Below are positions 16,956 to 25,484 of a stretch of DNA of 64,000 nt, piece after piece. The notes under the pieces were generated by a model. That model was given only the letters and a program-made list of their open reading frames with translations, was not told the DNA's origin and did no database searches. This DNA is from Streptomyces sp. HB132 (GTDB lineage Bacteria > Actinomycetota > Actinomycetes > Streptomycetales > Streptomycetaceae): assembly GCF_016909575.1 (NCBI RefSeq), contig NZ_JAFBGA010000005.1, forward strand, positions 1 to 64,000. The letters are read 5' to 3'. Numbering within the stretch: the stretch's first letter is position 1; each line of letters begins with the position of its first letter. Made by a program: the position numbers and the translations under genes.

Positions 16956-17669
16956 GTGATTATCGAACGTGCGTATGCCCATCTCTCCTCGTACGACGAG
17001 GAAACCTGGCCTTGGTCGGTGCCCTGCGTCCGTCAGCTGCTCAGCGAAGGGCTTCGGTTCACCGCACCTGTGACCTTTCTGGTCGGCGAGAACGGCTCGG
17101 GGAAGTCGACACTGGTCGAGGCACTGGCGGAGGGGTTCGGTCTGGACTCCTACGGCGGCTCCCACGACTGGAGCTACGCTTCCCCGCGCGGCAGATCGGC
17201 CCTCGGCAAACGTATGAAATTCGACACCGCCTCGGGGCGTGGGCGCCGCATGGCTGCCAGTTGGTCAGCCCGCAAGGGCTTCTTCCTGCGTGCCGAGACC
17301 GCGCGGGACGCTTTGGACAGGGAAGGGTTCTCGCCGGACTGTGTCAGCCATGGTGAGGGCTTCCTCGCGGCGTTCCGGGAAAAGTTCCTGCACGCCGGGC
17401 TCTATGTCCTTGACGAGCCGGAGGCAGCGCTTTCCTTCTCTTCGTGCCTCGAGCTGATCGGGCACATCGACCGGTTGGCCAAGGAGGGCGGCCAGATCAT
17501 CTGTGCCACGCACTCCCCGTTGCTGACCGCACTGCCGGGTGCGGACATCGTCGAGGTCGGTGAGCACGGTATGCGCAGGGTCGCCTGGCGCGAGCTCGGC
17601 GTCGTGGATCACTGGCGCCGCTACCTCGCCGACCCGCACACCTATCTGCGGCACATCGTCGAACCCTAG
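16956..17669 (+). CDS. AAA family ATPase (ABC/RecF-like, AAA_21 type)
   Basis: 237 residues from GTG 16956 (VIIERAYAHLSSYDEE); the frame is open upstream but without motifs. Walker A is FLVGENGSGKSTLVEAL (about residues 38-54), an ABC-like signature region SHGEGFLAAFREKF precedes Walker B, GLYVLDEPEAALS, and the H-loop is ICATHSPLLTAL. This is the compact single-domain ATPase with no extra nuclease or membrane domain. Relatives include OLD-like and ABC-type SMC-fold ATPases, some in defence loci and some of unknown role. No partner gene is adjacent. Confidence 0.88.
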   Translation: MIIERAYAHLSSYDEETWPWSVPCVRQLLSEGLRFTAPVTFLVGENGSGKSTLVEALAEGFGLDSYGGSHDWSYASPRGRSALGKRMKFDTASGRGRRMAASWSARKGFFLRAETARDALDREGFSPDCVSHGEGFLAAFREKFLHAGLYVLDEPEAALSFSSCLELIGHIDRLAKEGGQIICATHSPLLTALPGADIVEVGEHGMRRVAWRELGVVDHWRRYLADPHTYLRHIVEP

Positions 17670-18396
17670 AGGGAGGTCCTCCTTTCAGCCCCTCGGCACA
17701 TGAGCGATGTGGAAGAACCGGCTCTCCGCGCCAGCCGACAAGCGTGCTGCTCTGCCGACTGCGCTGGGTCGTACAGGCCGGCCCGACGGTTGCGCTCACC
17801 GTCGGTGCCCGGCCTCTGCCCACGGGCCCGCGCTCCGAGACTCCCTTCTGAGGCCGCCGCGGATCAGCGGGGCGGCCCGTCGTTGAGGAACCGTCCAAGT
17901 TCCAGAACCCCGCTGTGCGCTTGACCTCGATGACGCCGGACGTGGCGATCAGCGCCTTCCACTGCCTCCGGGCCGTGGAGGCCGGCGGCACCGAAGCGGC
18001 CGCCGGTTCGCCGGCGCCGAAGGCGAACGCGCCGGCTGCTCGTGGATGTCGCCAAGCTGGTCATCCTCCCGGTCACCGCCCTGTGCGGCATCCACCCGGC
18101 CCGTGGCTCCTTCGCCCTGGCGGCTGTCGGGCGGGGCCTCGTGACCTACTTGGGCGGCTGGCGTCGCAGGCATGGGCAGGGGGGGCCGCCGGGATGTCGC
18201 CGTACCGGCCGACGAGGGCGGTTGGGGACCGTGCGGGTGCCGGCTCACTGTGGAAGCGGCTGTATCCATGATGAGCGGCCAGCAGGCCGTCCGGTACCGC
18301 GGCGGTCTCCGCTGCGCGCTCGTGTTCCGGCAGGCATCTCGACTCGCTGATCCGTACCGGAACCCACCGGTTCACCACTCGCGGCCCCCTCCTCGG
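17670..18396. other. Decayed stretch without a supported gene
   Basis: A plus frame at about 18040-18160 reads DVAKLVILPVTALCGIHPA then FALAAVGRGLVTYLGGW, and a minus frame near 17920-17970 reads QWKALIATSGVIEVKRT. Both look like gene pieces, but neither has start signals or a recognisable family. Confidence 0.4.
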
Positions 18397-21300
18397 TCAG
18401 GCGCGTGGCGTCAGTCGCACAGTCAGAATCTGGAACGGGCGCAGAACGAGCGGCACGCCGCCGGCGGTGACGGGCAGGTCGGGTCGGTCTTCTACCGGCC
18501 GTTCCAGCAGGTCGGTCGTCGTGGCCGCCATCACCGGGAATCCCGCGCGCAAGGTTGTCGTGGCTCGTCCTCCGAGCGACTCGTAGAGACGCACGATCAC
18601 GTCTCCCGAGCGGTCGTCCGCGAGCTTCACGGCCTCGATCACGACACCGTTGTGGTCGACCTCGGCCAGTGGGGCGACAGCCGTCGAGCCGGCGACCGTT
18701 CGTTCGGCGAGGTTGAAACGGTAGCCCTCGCGGACGGCGTCACCGATGTCCGCACCGATCACCAGGCCGTAGCGCAAGCGGTGTTCGCCCTGGTCGGCTT
18801 CCGGGTCAGGGAAGAGCGGGGCGCGCAGCAGCGAGAGCCGGGCGGTGGTCGTCGTCCCGCCGTCGGGGCGGACGTCGCGGGTGACGTCGTGGCCGTACGT
18901 GGAGTCGTTGACCAGCGCCACTCCCCAGCCCGGCTCCTCGATGTGCAGGAAGCGGTGGGCGCAGATCTCGAAGCGGGCCGCGTCCCAGCTGGTGTTGGAG
19001 TGGGTCGGCCGCCGGACGTGGCCGAAGGGGATCTCGCTGGTGGAGTCGGAGGCCCGGATGTCGAACGGGAAGGCGGCCTTGAGGATCTTCTCCCGCTCCC
19101 GCCAGTCGACGGTGATGTCGATGTCGAGTCGCCGAGCGCCTTCTCGCAGGGTCAACTGTTGGCGGATCCGTGACTGGTTGACGCTCCACACGATCTCGAT
19201 GGTGTCGCCGTGGGCCGTGACCTCGTCGGCCTGGGTCAGGTCCTGCACGGTGTTTCGGTAGAAGGCGTCGACGTCCCAGGCGTCCCACTGGTTGGGGAAG
19301 TCCTGATGGAGTTGGAGCAGGTTGCCCGCCGATCCGGGGGCGAGCGCCTCGCGCCCGGCTGTCAGGTCGTACGCGGACGTGATCAGTCCGCGGGCGTCGA
19401 CCGTGATCCGCACCAGCCCGTTGTCCAGGACGAGGCTGCCGTCCTGGCCTGCTCGTACGGGTGCCGTCCGCAGTGGTGCCGTACGGAGGGCGGCGGCGAG
19501 TGCCGGCACCCCGTCGCGGCCGTGCGGGGCAGCGTTGAAGACGACCAAGCCGCCGCCGTCGGCTTCCGCAGGCCCGGCCAGAGCGCGCTGGGCGGTATCG
19601 ATGACCGCGTTCAGTTCCCGGGCGACTTCCTGGTGGGCCTGCTCCGTCTCCCGGTGCACCCAGGCGATGGAGGAACCGGGCAGGATGTCGTGGAACTGGT
19701 GCAGCAGGACGGTCTTCCAGATGCGGTCGAGCGCGGAGTACGGATAGGGCTCACCGGTCCGCAGAGCAGCCGTGGCCGACCAGAGCTCCGCCTCCCGCAG
19801 CAGGTGTTCGCTGCGGCGGTTGCCCTGCTTGGTGGCGAGCTGGCTGGTGAGCGTGCCCCGGTGGAGTTCCAGGTAGAGCTCTCCGACCCATACCGGCGCG
19901 TCGGGGTACTCCGCGTGGGCCTTGGTGAAGAAGTCCACGGGCCCCTCCATCTCGACCTTCGCGGAGCCCTCCAGGTTCGCCAGCCGGTCGGCGCGCGCCA
20001 GCATCTCGCGGGTGGGGCCGCCCCCGCCGTCGCCGTAGCCGAACGGCACCAGGGAGCGGTTGGCCGCACCCTTGTCGCGGAAGTTGCGCTCGGTGTGGCC
20101 GATGTCGGCACCGGAGAGGTCGCCGTTGTAGGAATCCACGGGCGGGAAGTGGCTGAAGACCCGGGAGCCGTCGATGCCCTCCCACCAGAAGGTGTGGTGC
20201 GGAAACGCGTTCGTGGTGTTCCAGGAGATCTTCTGCGTGAGGAACCAGTCGATGCCGGCGAGCTTCATCAGCTGGGGCAGCGCGGCGTTGTAGCCGAAGG
20301 TGTCCGGCAGCCACATGTCGCGCGTCTCGACGCCGAACTCCTCCAGGTAGAACCGCTTGCCGTGGACGAACTGGCGTACCAGGGACTCGCCGCCCGAGAG
20401 GTTGGTGTCGGGCTCGACCCAGAGGCTGCCGGTCGGCAGGAACTGCCCGGTCGCCACCTTCTGGAGCACCCGGGCGTACACCTCGGGGCGCTGTTCCTTG
20501 AGCCAGGCCAGTTGCTGGGCCTGCGACATGACGAACCGGAAATCGGGGTGGTCGTCCATCAGCGCGGTCACGTTCGAGACGGTGCGGGCCGCCTTGCGGA
20601 CGGTTTCGCGCACCGGCCACAGCCAGGCTGTGTCGATGTGGGCGTGGCCGACGGCCGAGATGCGATGGGCACCGGCGTACGCGGGTGCGGAGAGGGCGGG
20701 AGCCAGCAGTGTCCTGGCCTGCCCGGCAGTGCCTTTGATGTCCTGGAGGTCGATCGCGTCGAGCGCCGCGCTCACCGTGTGCCGGATCTGGCTTCGACGG
20801 GTGGCGTCCTCGGGCAGTTGGTGCATGAGACCGGACAGGACGTCGAGGTCTTGGACGAGCTCCCAGACCGTCTCGTCGAAGACGGCGAGGTCGGTGCGGG
20901 TCAGCCGGTACAGCGGTTCACCGGCGGACTCGGCGCCTCCCCCGGCGCGCAGCCACGAGGCGACATCACCGGCCCGGGTGGGGACGAACGGGTCACCCGC
21001 GGCGTCGAAGTCGAAGATCAGCGGGTTGGCGGCGGCCTCGATGTAGAACTCGAACTCCTCACCCCCCTCTGCCCGTTCGGCGATGAGGAGCCAGGTGTTG
21101 CGCGGATTGAGGGCCTTCACGGGGGTGCCGTCGGCCCGGTACACGAGCCCTTCGGCGGAGAATCCGGGCTGGGTGGCGCCGAAGCCGAGGTCGAGCACCG
21201 CTTCGACCCGCTCCCCCGCCCAGTCGACGGGGACGCCGCCACGGATCCTGAACCAACTGGTGGACCAGGCCGGGCCCCAGTACTCGCCGGTGCTGATCGG

Positions 21301-21462
21301 CTCGTAAGGTCCGGCGATTCCCTCGCTCACCGGCACGGGTTCGCCGGAGAGGTGGTGAACACTCACCTCGAGCGGCAGGGAGCGGACGTGGACTGCGGGC
21401 CTGAGGCGCTGGTCGAGTACCCGGGCGAGCCGGCGTTCGGTCAGCGTGCGGTCGTCGTGCAT
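18397..21462 (-). CDS. Alpha-mannosidase, glycoside hydrolase family 38
   Basis: 1021 residues, the usual length of bacterial GH38 enzymes. Start ATG 21460-21462 (MHDDRTLTERRL), preceded by GGAG; the open frame upstream lacks conserved sequence. An N-terminal beta-sandwich is followed by the catalytic domain: zinc-ligand motif VGHAHIDTAWLWPVRET, nucleophile region MWLPDTFGYNAALPQL (Asp), and LLHQFHDILPGSS carrying the final zinc-binding His. The C-terminal beta domains follow. The enzyme is a retaining zinc-dependent exo-alpha-mannosidase. No signal peptide is seen, so it is probably cytosolic, acting on imported manno-oligosaccharides. The LacI-family gene downstream is presumably its former regulator. 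Confidence 0.95.
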   Translation of the reverse strand: MHDDRTLTERRLARVLDQRLRPAVHVRSLPLEVSVHHLSGEPVPVSEGIAGPYEPISTGEYWGPAWSTSWFRIRGGVPVDWAGERVEAVLDLGFGATQPGFSAEGLVYRADGTPVKALNPRNTWLLIAERAEGGEEFEFYIEAAANPLIFDFDAAGDPFVPTRAGDVASWLRAGGGAESAGEPLYRLTRTDLAVFDETVWELVQDLDVLSGLMHQLPEDATRRSQIRHTVSAALDAIDLQDIKGTAGQARTLLAPALSAPAYAGAHRISAVGHAHIDTAWLWPVRETVRKAARTVSNVTALMDDHPDFRFVMSQAQQLAWLKEQRPEVYARVLQKVATGQFLPTGSLWVEPDTNLSGGESLVRQFVHGKRFYLEEFGVETRDMWLPDTFGYNAALPQLMKLAGIDWFLTQKISWNTTNAFPHHTFWWEGIDGSRVFSHFPPVDSYNGDLSGADIGHTERNFRDKGAANRSLVPFGYGDGGGGPTREMLARADRLANLEGSAKVEMEGPVDFFTKAHAEYPDAPVWVGELYLELHRGTLTSQLATKQGNRRSEHLLREAELWSATAALRTGEPYPYSALDRIWKTVLLHQFHDILPGSSIAWVHRETEQAHQEVARELNAVIDTAQRALAGPAEADGGGLVVFNAAPHGRDGVPALAAALRTAPLRTAPVRAGQDGSLVLDNGLVRITVDARGLITSAYDLTAGREALAPGSAGNLLQLHQDFPNQWDAWDVDAFYRNTVQDLTQADEVTAHGDTIEIVWSVNQSRIRQQLTLREGARRLDIDITVDWREREKILKAAFPFDIRASDSTSEIPFGHVRRPTHSNTSWDAARFEICAHRFLHIEEPGWGVALVNDSTYGHDVTRDVRPDGGTTTTARLSLLRAPLFPDPEADQGEHRLRYGLVIGADIGDAVREGYRFNLAERTVAGSTAVAPLAEVDHNGVVIEAVKLADDRSGDVIVRLYESLGGRATTTLRAGFPVMAATTTDLLERPVEDRPDLPVTAGGVPLVLRPFQILTVRLTPRA

Positions 21463-21561
21463 GGAGACTCCATCGAAAGTTCCGCGCGGGTAGCGGCGGG
21501 CCCGTCCGCCGGCCCGGTCGGATGACAGCGGTGTCCCGGGAACGGCCGGACGGTGCAAGGC

Positions 21562-22115
21562 TTACGGTCGGTCGATCCCGTACCGGATGACTTCGGTGGG
21601 GACCACGGAGCGTCGTGCGGGCAGAGGGGTGCCGGGGCCGGCGTTGATGCGGTCGATGAGCATCTGGCCGGCCCTGCGCCCGATCTCGTCGGCGTCGTAG
21701 GACGCGATCGTCAGCGGGAGACCGAGGACGTCGGCGAGGTCGAAGTCGTCGAAACCGGCCAGGGAGACCGGGGCACCCAAGGTGCGGACGGCCCTGATGG
21801 CCCCCTGGGTCAGACGGTTGTTGGTGCAGAAGAGCGCGGTGGGGGCGTCAGGTCCCTCCAGCAGCGCGACGGCGGCGTGCTCGGCCTTGGCCACGTCCGC
21901 GAGTCCGCGACGGATGTGGCGTTCGTCCGGCTCCAGGCCGGCCGCCTCGTGGGCTGCCCAGTAGCCACGGAAGCGTTCGGCACCGGTGTAGAGCGCGGGC
22001 GGGTTGCCGAGGAACCCGATGCGCCGGTGTCCGTCCTCGATAAGCCTGCCGGTGGCCGCTTCCGCTCCGCCGAAGTCGTCCACCAGTACGCAGTCCGCGT
22101 CCATCCCCGCCGGCG
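21562..22115 (-). pseudogene. LacI-family regulator, N-terminally truncated
   Basis: Encodes the C-terminal core of a LacI/GalR periplasmic-binding-like domain: VLVDDFGGAEAATGRLIEDGHRRIGFLGNPP, TALFCTNNRLTQGAIRAVR, VSLAGFDDFDLADVLGLPLT and RRSVVPTEVIRYG at the end. The DNA-binding HTH and the first half of the effector domain are gone. At about 22115 the sequence passes directly into an IS3 transposase fragment. It probably once regulated the adjacent alpha-mannosidase, which may now be derepressed. Confidence 0.8.
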
Positions 22116-22620
22116 GCCCGCAGGGTTGCTGACGCGGGTGACTGGGGGCCGGGCTGCCCGGTCCGCAGCCGTCGGCACCAGTGGCGGAAGCTCGGGCGGG
22201 CGACACCGAGAATGCCGCACATCCGCTTCACGCCGTAGCGGGGGTGCAGATCGGCGACACGCTGAAAGCGGTTCAACGGCGCGTCTCCCCCGGCGAAACG
22301 CCTCTCCGGCTTCGGCAGGATCTCGCGCTCCTCCTCCAGCTCACGGACCTTCCTCCTCGGAGCCGCGATCTCCGCCTCCATCGTGGGCGGCTCCTGCGAT
22401 ACCTCCGGCCGGCTTCGCCGGGGCAGCTCACTCCGGCTGCCCGGACCCAGTTCCGCAACGTCTCCGGACATACCCCGAGATCGGCCGCGCTCTACCTGAT
22501 GGTCGTTCGGGCCGCGACTCGCACAGCGCGACCGCGTCCGCCTCGAACCGCGGCCGGTGATTCTGCATGGCCACAAGCTGTCCGTCCTCAAATCCTCAGG
22601 ACCCGGTGTCTCCTGTGTCC
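22116..22620 (-). mobile_element. IS3-family element fragment (OrfA and start of OrfB)
   Basis: OrfA pieces are in two frames: LRNWVRAAGV, then EIAAPRRKVRELEEEREILPK. They are followed by the start of OrfB, NRFQRVADLHPRYGVKRMC then GILGVARPSFRHW. The order OrfA then OrfB is preserved, but OrfA is frameshifted and OrfB stops after about 50 residues at the LacI fragment. This is the insertion that cut the regulator. Confidence 0.75.
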
Positions 22621-22848
22621 AACATCAGAGGTCACCCCCGCCCCTGAATCACGTCTGGGCCTCGTGGCAGACGTTTCTGCCTTTTGTGATGCCCGCGCCA
22701 GGTGGTCGCCGCACCGTAGGGCCGTTCACAGACAGGCGGGGAGCGTCGCTGAGGGATGCACAGCGGGTCAGCCGGCAGTGGAGATTTCGCGGACTTGATT
22801 ATCTATTAGGCTCATGCCACAAAGGAAAGATTTTAAAGGGGGTTGAGG

Positions 22849-23847
22849 GTGCCCCCTCCTGACAGAGCCGGACGCACCGACGCGACCGCGCCAGCTAGTT
22901 CCCTGCCCGTCCCTGACGACCCGGAGTCCGAGCGGATGTCTCACTCGCTGACACCCCATAACAAGGGGAATCTGCCAGCCCTCAACGCGCCACCACTGAT
23001 CCGCCTTGACGCATACGTCGCCGAGGACGGATCGACAGTGGTCAACGGCCACCTGCTGGTGATGGGTGGCATGCGCCCGGCCAACGAGGCGATTCTCGAC
23101 GCCGTGGCCATGTTCGCCCGCGCCCTGGGGGCTCCGGTGGCGGCAACCGTCATCGACCGCAGACTGCGGCAGATCGCGCGGCTCCGGGTGTACCCCGACG
23201 GATCGAGCCGAACCATCGCCGAGGAGGAGGACCTGCCACCCGGGCGCGAGCGAACCATCGCGGAGGAAGAAGCCTTCCCCCCGCTCGCCCGCGTCGAGCG
23301 GATCATCCAGCACGCGCAGCGCGAGGAACTGCACGCCGCGTTCGTCCTTGCCGGTGCACTGCGGGAGCACCTCACGCTCCGCCGGGGCGCGGAGGACGAA
23401 CTGTCACTGGAGGCCAGGGCGATCGAGGCTTACATCGCCTACCTTCGCGGCGACTATGTGATCTCCACTGCTCTCGCGCTGACGGTCGCACGCATCCGTT
23501 GTGGCATCGATCTGAATAGGGCAGCCCCCGAGGTGGTCCGCGCCACTGCCGCGTGGCAAAGGCTGCAGGACGAGGGGCAGATAGCAACCCGAGGAAAGGA
23601 ACTGCTGCACATGTGGGAGCGGTTGTCCGTGGCGGGCCTGTTGAAAGAACCGTCCCATCACGCCATGGCCCAGGCCGTCCGGACCAGGATTGAACGGGAC
23701 GGCCGTCACGCGGAGGTACCGCCCCCCGCTCTCGAGCCGGCGTCGGCTGCTGTTCAGGTCGTGGTCCCGCCTGAGGACAAGCCCCTCAAGCCCACCCGAA
23801 GGGGGATACGCCGCTTCACCAGGCGGCCGGGTCGAGCGGACGCCTGA
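22849..23847 (+). CDS. Hypothetical protein, 332 residues
   Basis: Start GTG 22849 with AAGGGGG about eight bases upstream; a TTG two codons earlier is also possible. No family recognised with certainty. Residues about 50-100 form a compact region (NGHLLVMGGMRPANEAILDA, ALGAPVAATVIDRRLRQIA). Next comes a short internal duplication, RTIAEEEDLPPGRE then RTIAEEEAFPPLAR, and then a helical domain (RIIQHAQREELHAAFVLAGAL, AIEAYIAYLRGDYVISTALAL). The tail is Pro- and Arg-rich (KPTRRGIRRFTRRPGR). The 60 bp upstream are strikingly AT-rich for this genome and probably hold the promoter. A nucleic-acid-associated role is only a guess from the basic tail. Confidence 0.7.
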   Translation: MPPPDRAGRTDATAPASSLPVPDDPESERMSHSLTPHNKGNLPALNAPPLIRLDAYVAEDGSTVVNGHLLVMGGMRPANEAILDAVAMFARALGAPVAATVIDRRLRQIARLRVYPDGSSRTIAEEEDLPPGRERTIAEEEAFPPLARVERIIQHAQREELHAAFVLAGALREHLTLRRGAEDELSLEARAIEAYIAYLRGDYVISTALALTVARIRCGIDLNRAAPEVVRATAAWQRLQDEGQIATRGKELLHMWERLSVAGLLKEPSHHAMAQAVRTRIERDGRHAEVPPPALEPASAAVQVVVPPEDKPLKPTRRGIRRFTRRPGRADA

Positions 23848-23967
23848 GAGTCCTCCCGTACGCAGTTCTTCGGTAGCGGACGAGAGCGCAGGCGATTGGG
23901 CGCGTACGATGCCGTGTTCTGGAAGCTGGCAGCGTGCTGGGTGGCCGTCCGGGCAAGCCGAAGGCTC

Positions 23968-24046
23968 ACGCTGGGGGTATCACCCGCTCCATTCCTGGGG
24001 TACGCCGGATCGCGCCCCGGTGGCGACGGCACCAGCGTTCAGTCAC
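23968..24046 (+). repeat. Second copy of the serine-hydrolase promoter element
   Basis: Reads CGCTGGGGGTATCACCC, then CTGGGGTACGCCGGATCG, CGCCCCGGTGGCGACG and CCAGCGTTCAG. This aligns over about 80 bp with the minus-strand block before the serine hydrolase at 3070-3147, including the palindrome and the GCCGGATCGCGCCCCGGTGG core. Here the -10-like TAGCGT has become CAGCGT and no start codon follows. It is therefore either a relic of a lost gene's promoter or an upstream site of the adenylate kinase gene 58 bp away. Confidence 0.65.
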
Positions 24047-24103
24047 GGCTGCTAATCCCGGGACCGATCCTGGGCCACGCATGACGAAGGGTCTGACTCA
24101 TCG

Positions 24104-24781
24104 ATGCGCATCCTCCTGATCGGGCCGCCCGGGGCCGGCAAGGGCACGCAGGCAGTGCGCCTTGCCTCGCATCTGTCGATCCCGCACGTTTCCACCGGTG
24201 ACCTGTTCCGCGAGCACATCGCCGCGGGCACCGAGCTCGGCCGGCACGCCCACACACACATACACGCCGGACTTCTGGTACCGGACGAGCTCACGATCGG
24301 GGTGATCGAAGAGCGCCTCGCCCGCCCGGACACCGAGCGCGGATTCCTGCTGGACGGCTTCCCTCGCAATCTTGCCCAGGCGCAAGCGCTGGACGGCATG
24401 CTGGCCGGCTTCAAGTCGAGGCCGGACGCCGTGCTCGATCTGGAGATTCCCGAGGACCAGGTGGTCAGACGGATAGCTGGACGACGTTTGTGCCGTCAGG
24501 ACCGAACACACATTTCTCACGTCGATCACAGCCCGCCCGAAGTGGCAGGAGTCTGCGACCTTTGCGGCGGTGAGCTGTACCAGCGAGACGACGACCGCGA
24601 GGCAACCGTTCGTAAGCGACTGAAGGTCTACCGCACCCGGACGGCGCCGGTCGTCGACCACTACCAGGCCCAGGGTCTGGTGACCACGATCTCAGCCCAC
24701 GGGCAGGTCCAGGAGGTCCTGCACCGCGCGCTGGACGCACTCGGCCGAGGCCGGGCCGACGCCGCCGGTACGTCGACCTGA
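24104..24781 (+). CDS. adk: Adenylate kinase (paralogue)
   Basis: 225 residues. The P-loop LIGPPGAGKGTQA is at 5-17, with the NMP-binding segment ISTGD-like VSTGDLFREH and GFLLDGFPRNLAQA. The LID domain is GRRLCRQD..., GVCDLCGGELYQRDDD, then TVRKRLKVYRTRTAPVVDHY. It catalyses ATP + AMP to 2 ADP in the cytosol. The LID zinc site reads Cys-x2-Asp ... Cys-x2-Cys, with the second usual Cys replaced by Asp. The gene is outside the ribosomal-protein context (secY-adk-map) where the housekeeping copy normally lies, so it is probably an accessory paralogue. Confidence 0.92.
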   Translation: MRILLIGPPGAGKGTQAVRLASHLSIPHVSTGDLFREHIAAGTELGRHAHTHIHAGLLVPDELTIGVIEERLARPDTERGFLLDGFPRNLAQAQALDGMLAGFKSRPDAVLDLEIPEDQVVRRIAGRRLCRQDRTHISHVDHSPPEVAGVCDLCGGELYQRDDDREATVRKRLKVYRTRTAPVVDHYQAQGLVTTISAHGQVQEVLHRALDALGRGRADAAGTST

Positions 24782-25484
24782 TCCCCCTCCGCCGGGAACG
24801 TGCGGGGCTGCCGTCTCTGGAAGCCGCCGCAGAGGACTGCAAGATCTGCCCGCCCCGACCGCTCTCATCCCTCGGAGGATGCCCACCTCCAGTGCCTCGC
24901 CGACCTGGCGAACCGGGCGAGCGAGGGCTCCACTTCGCTGTCGAGGCCGCCTGTCATGGTGCTCTCGGAGTGCTACCGATTCCGCAGGGCTGCTCGGCTC
25001 GTCCACCGGCCGCGAGTTGCTCGCTCTCTGCGAGGACTTCAGCGAAGAGCTCGTCACAGCGATGCGGTGGCTCCGCGTGACGGGTCACCAGCGTCGTGAG
25101 CCGGATGCCCAGTGCGGCAGCCGTGACGGACGGTGGCATGAACGGAGGGCTGCTACGGGCGGCGCCGCATGGAACAGGTCCGGTTCGGTCTCGGCGGGGA
25201 CGCCCGGGCTGACCAGGCGCTTGAGCTTGTGGCGGGTATTCTCGGTCTTCTTCGGCTTGAGCGGGAGATCCAGGGACTGGCTCAGGTCGCGGGCACGCAT
25301 CGGTCCAGCAGCGTCGGCGAAGACGTCGAGGATCCGCCAGGCCGAGGATGTCCAGTTCACCGCCGCGTGGACGCTCTGCGTCCCAACCCCGATTCGGCGT
25401 CAAAACGACTTGTCTCGACTTCTTGATGACGCTTTCCGTCTGAGCGAGCGCCGCCCGGTCCGCGGTGGTGCGCTGAGATCAGGG
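24782..25484. other. Intergenic stretch with a winged-helix gene fragment (25085-25360, minus)
   Basis: The only coherent piece is on the minus strand: SAWRILDVFADAAGPMRARD and PKKTENTRHKLKRLVSPGV, a winged-helix-like tail of the sort seen in some actinobacterial transposase-associated proteins. It lacks a start signal and its frame opens after a stop only a few codons earlier. The rest shows no gene. Confidence 0.4.

Noticed and set aside
17949..18350. A gene around DVAKLVILPVTAL
   Set aside because: A promising 20-residue stretch, but flanking sequence in all frames is incoherent and there is no start signal; kept only as a relic note.
19210..21525. 771-codon plus-strand open frame opposite the alpha-mannosidase
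   Set aside because: Its product is Gly/Val/Arg/Gln-biased with no domain motif, while the minus strand has complete GH38 motifs; it is a GC-bias shadow.
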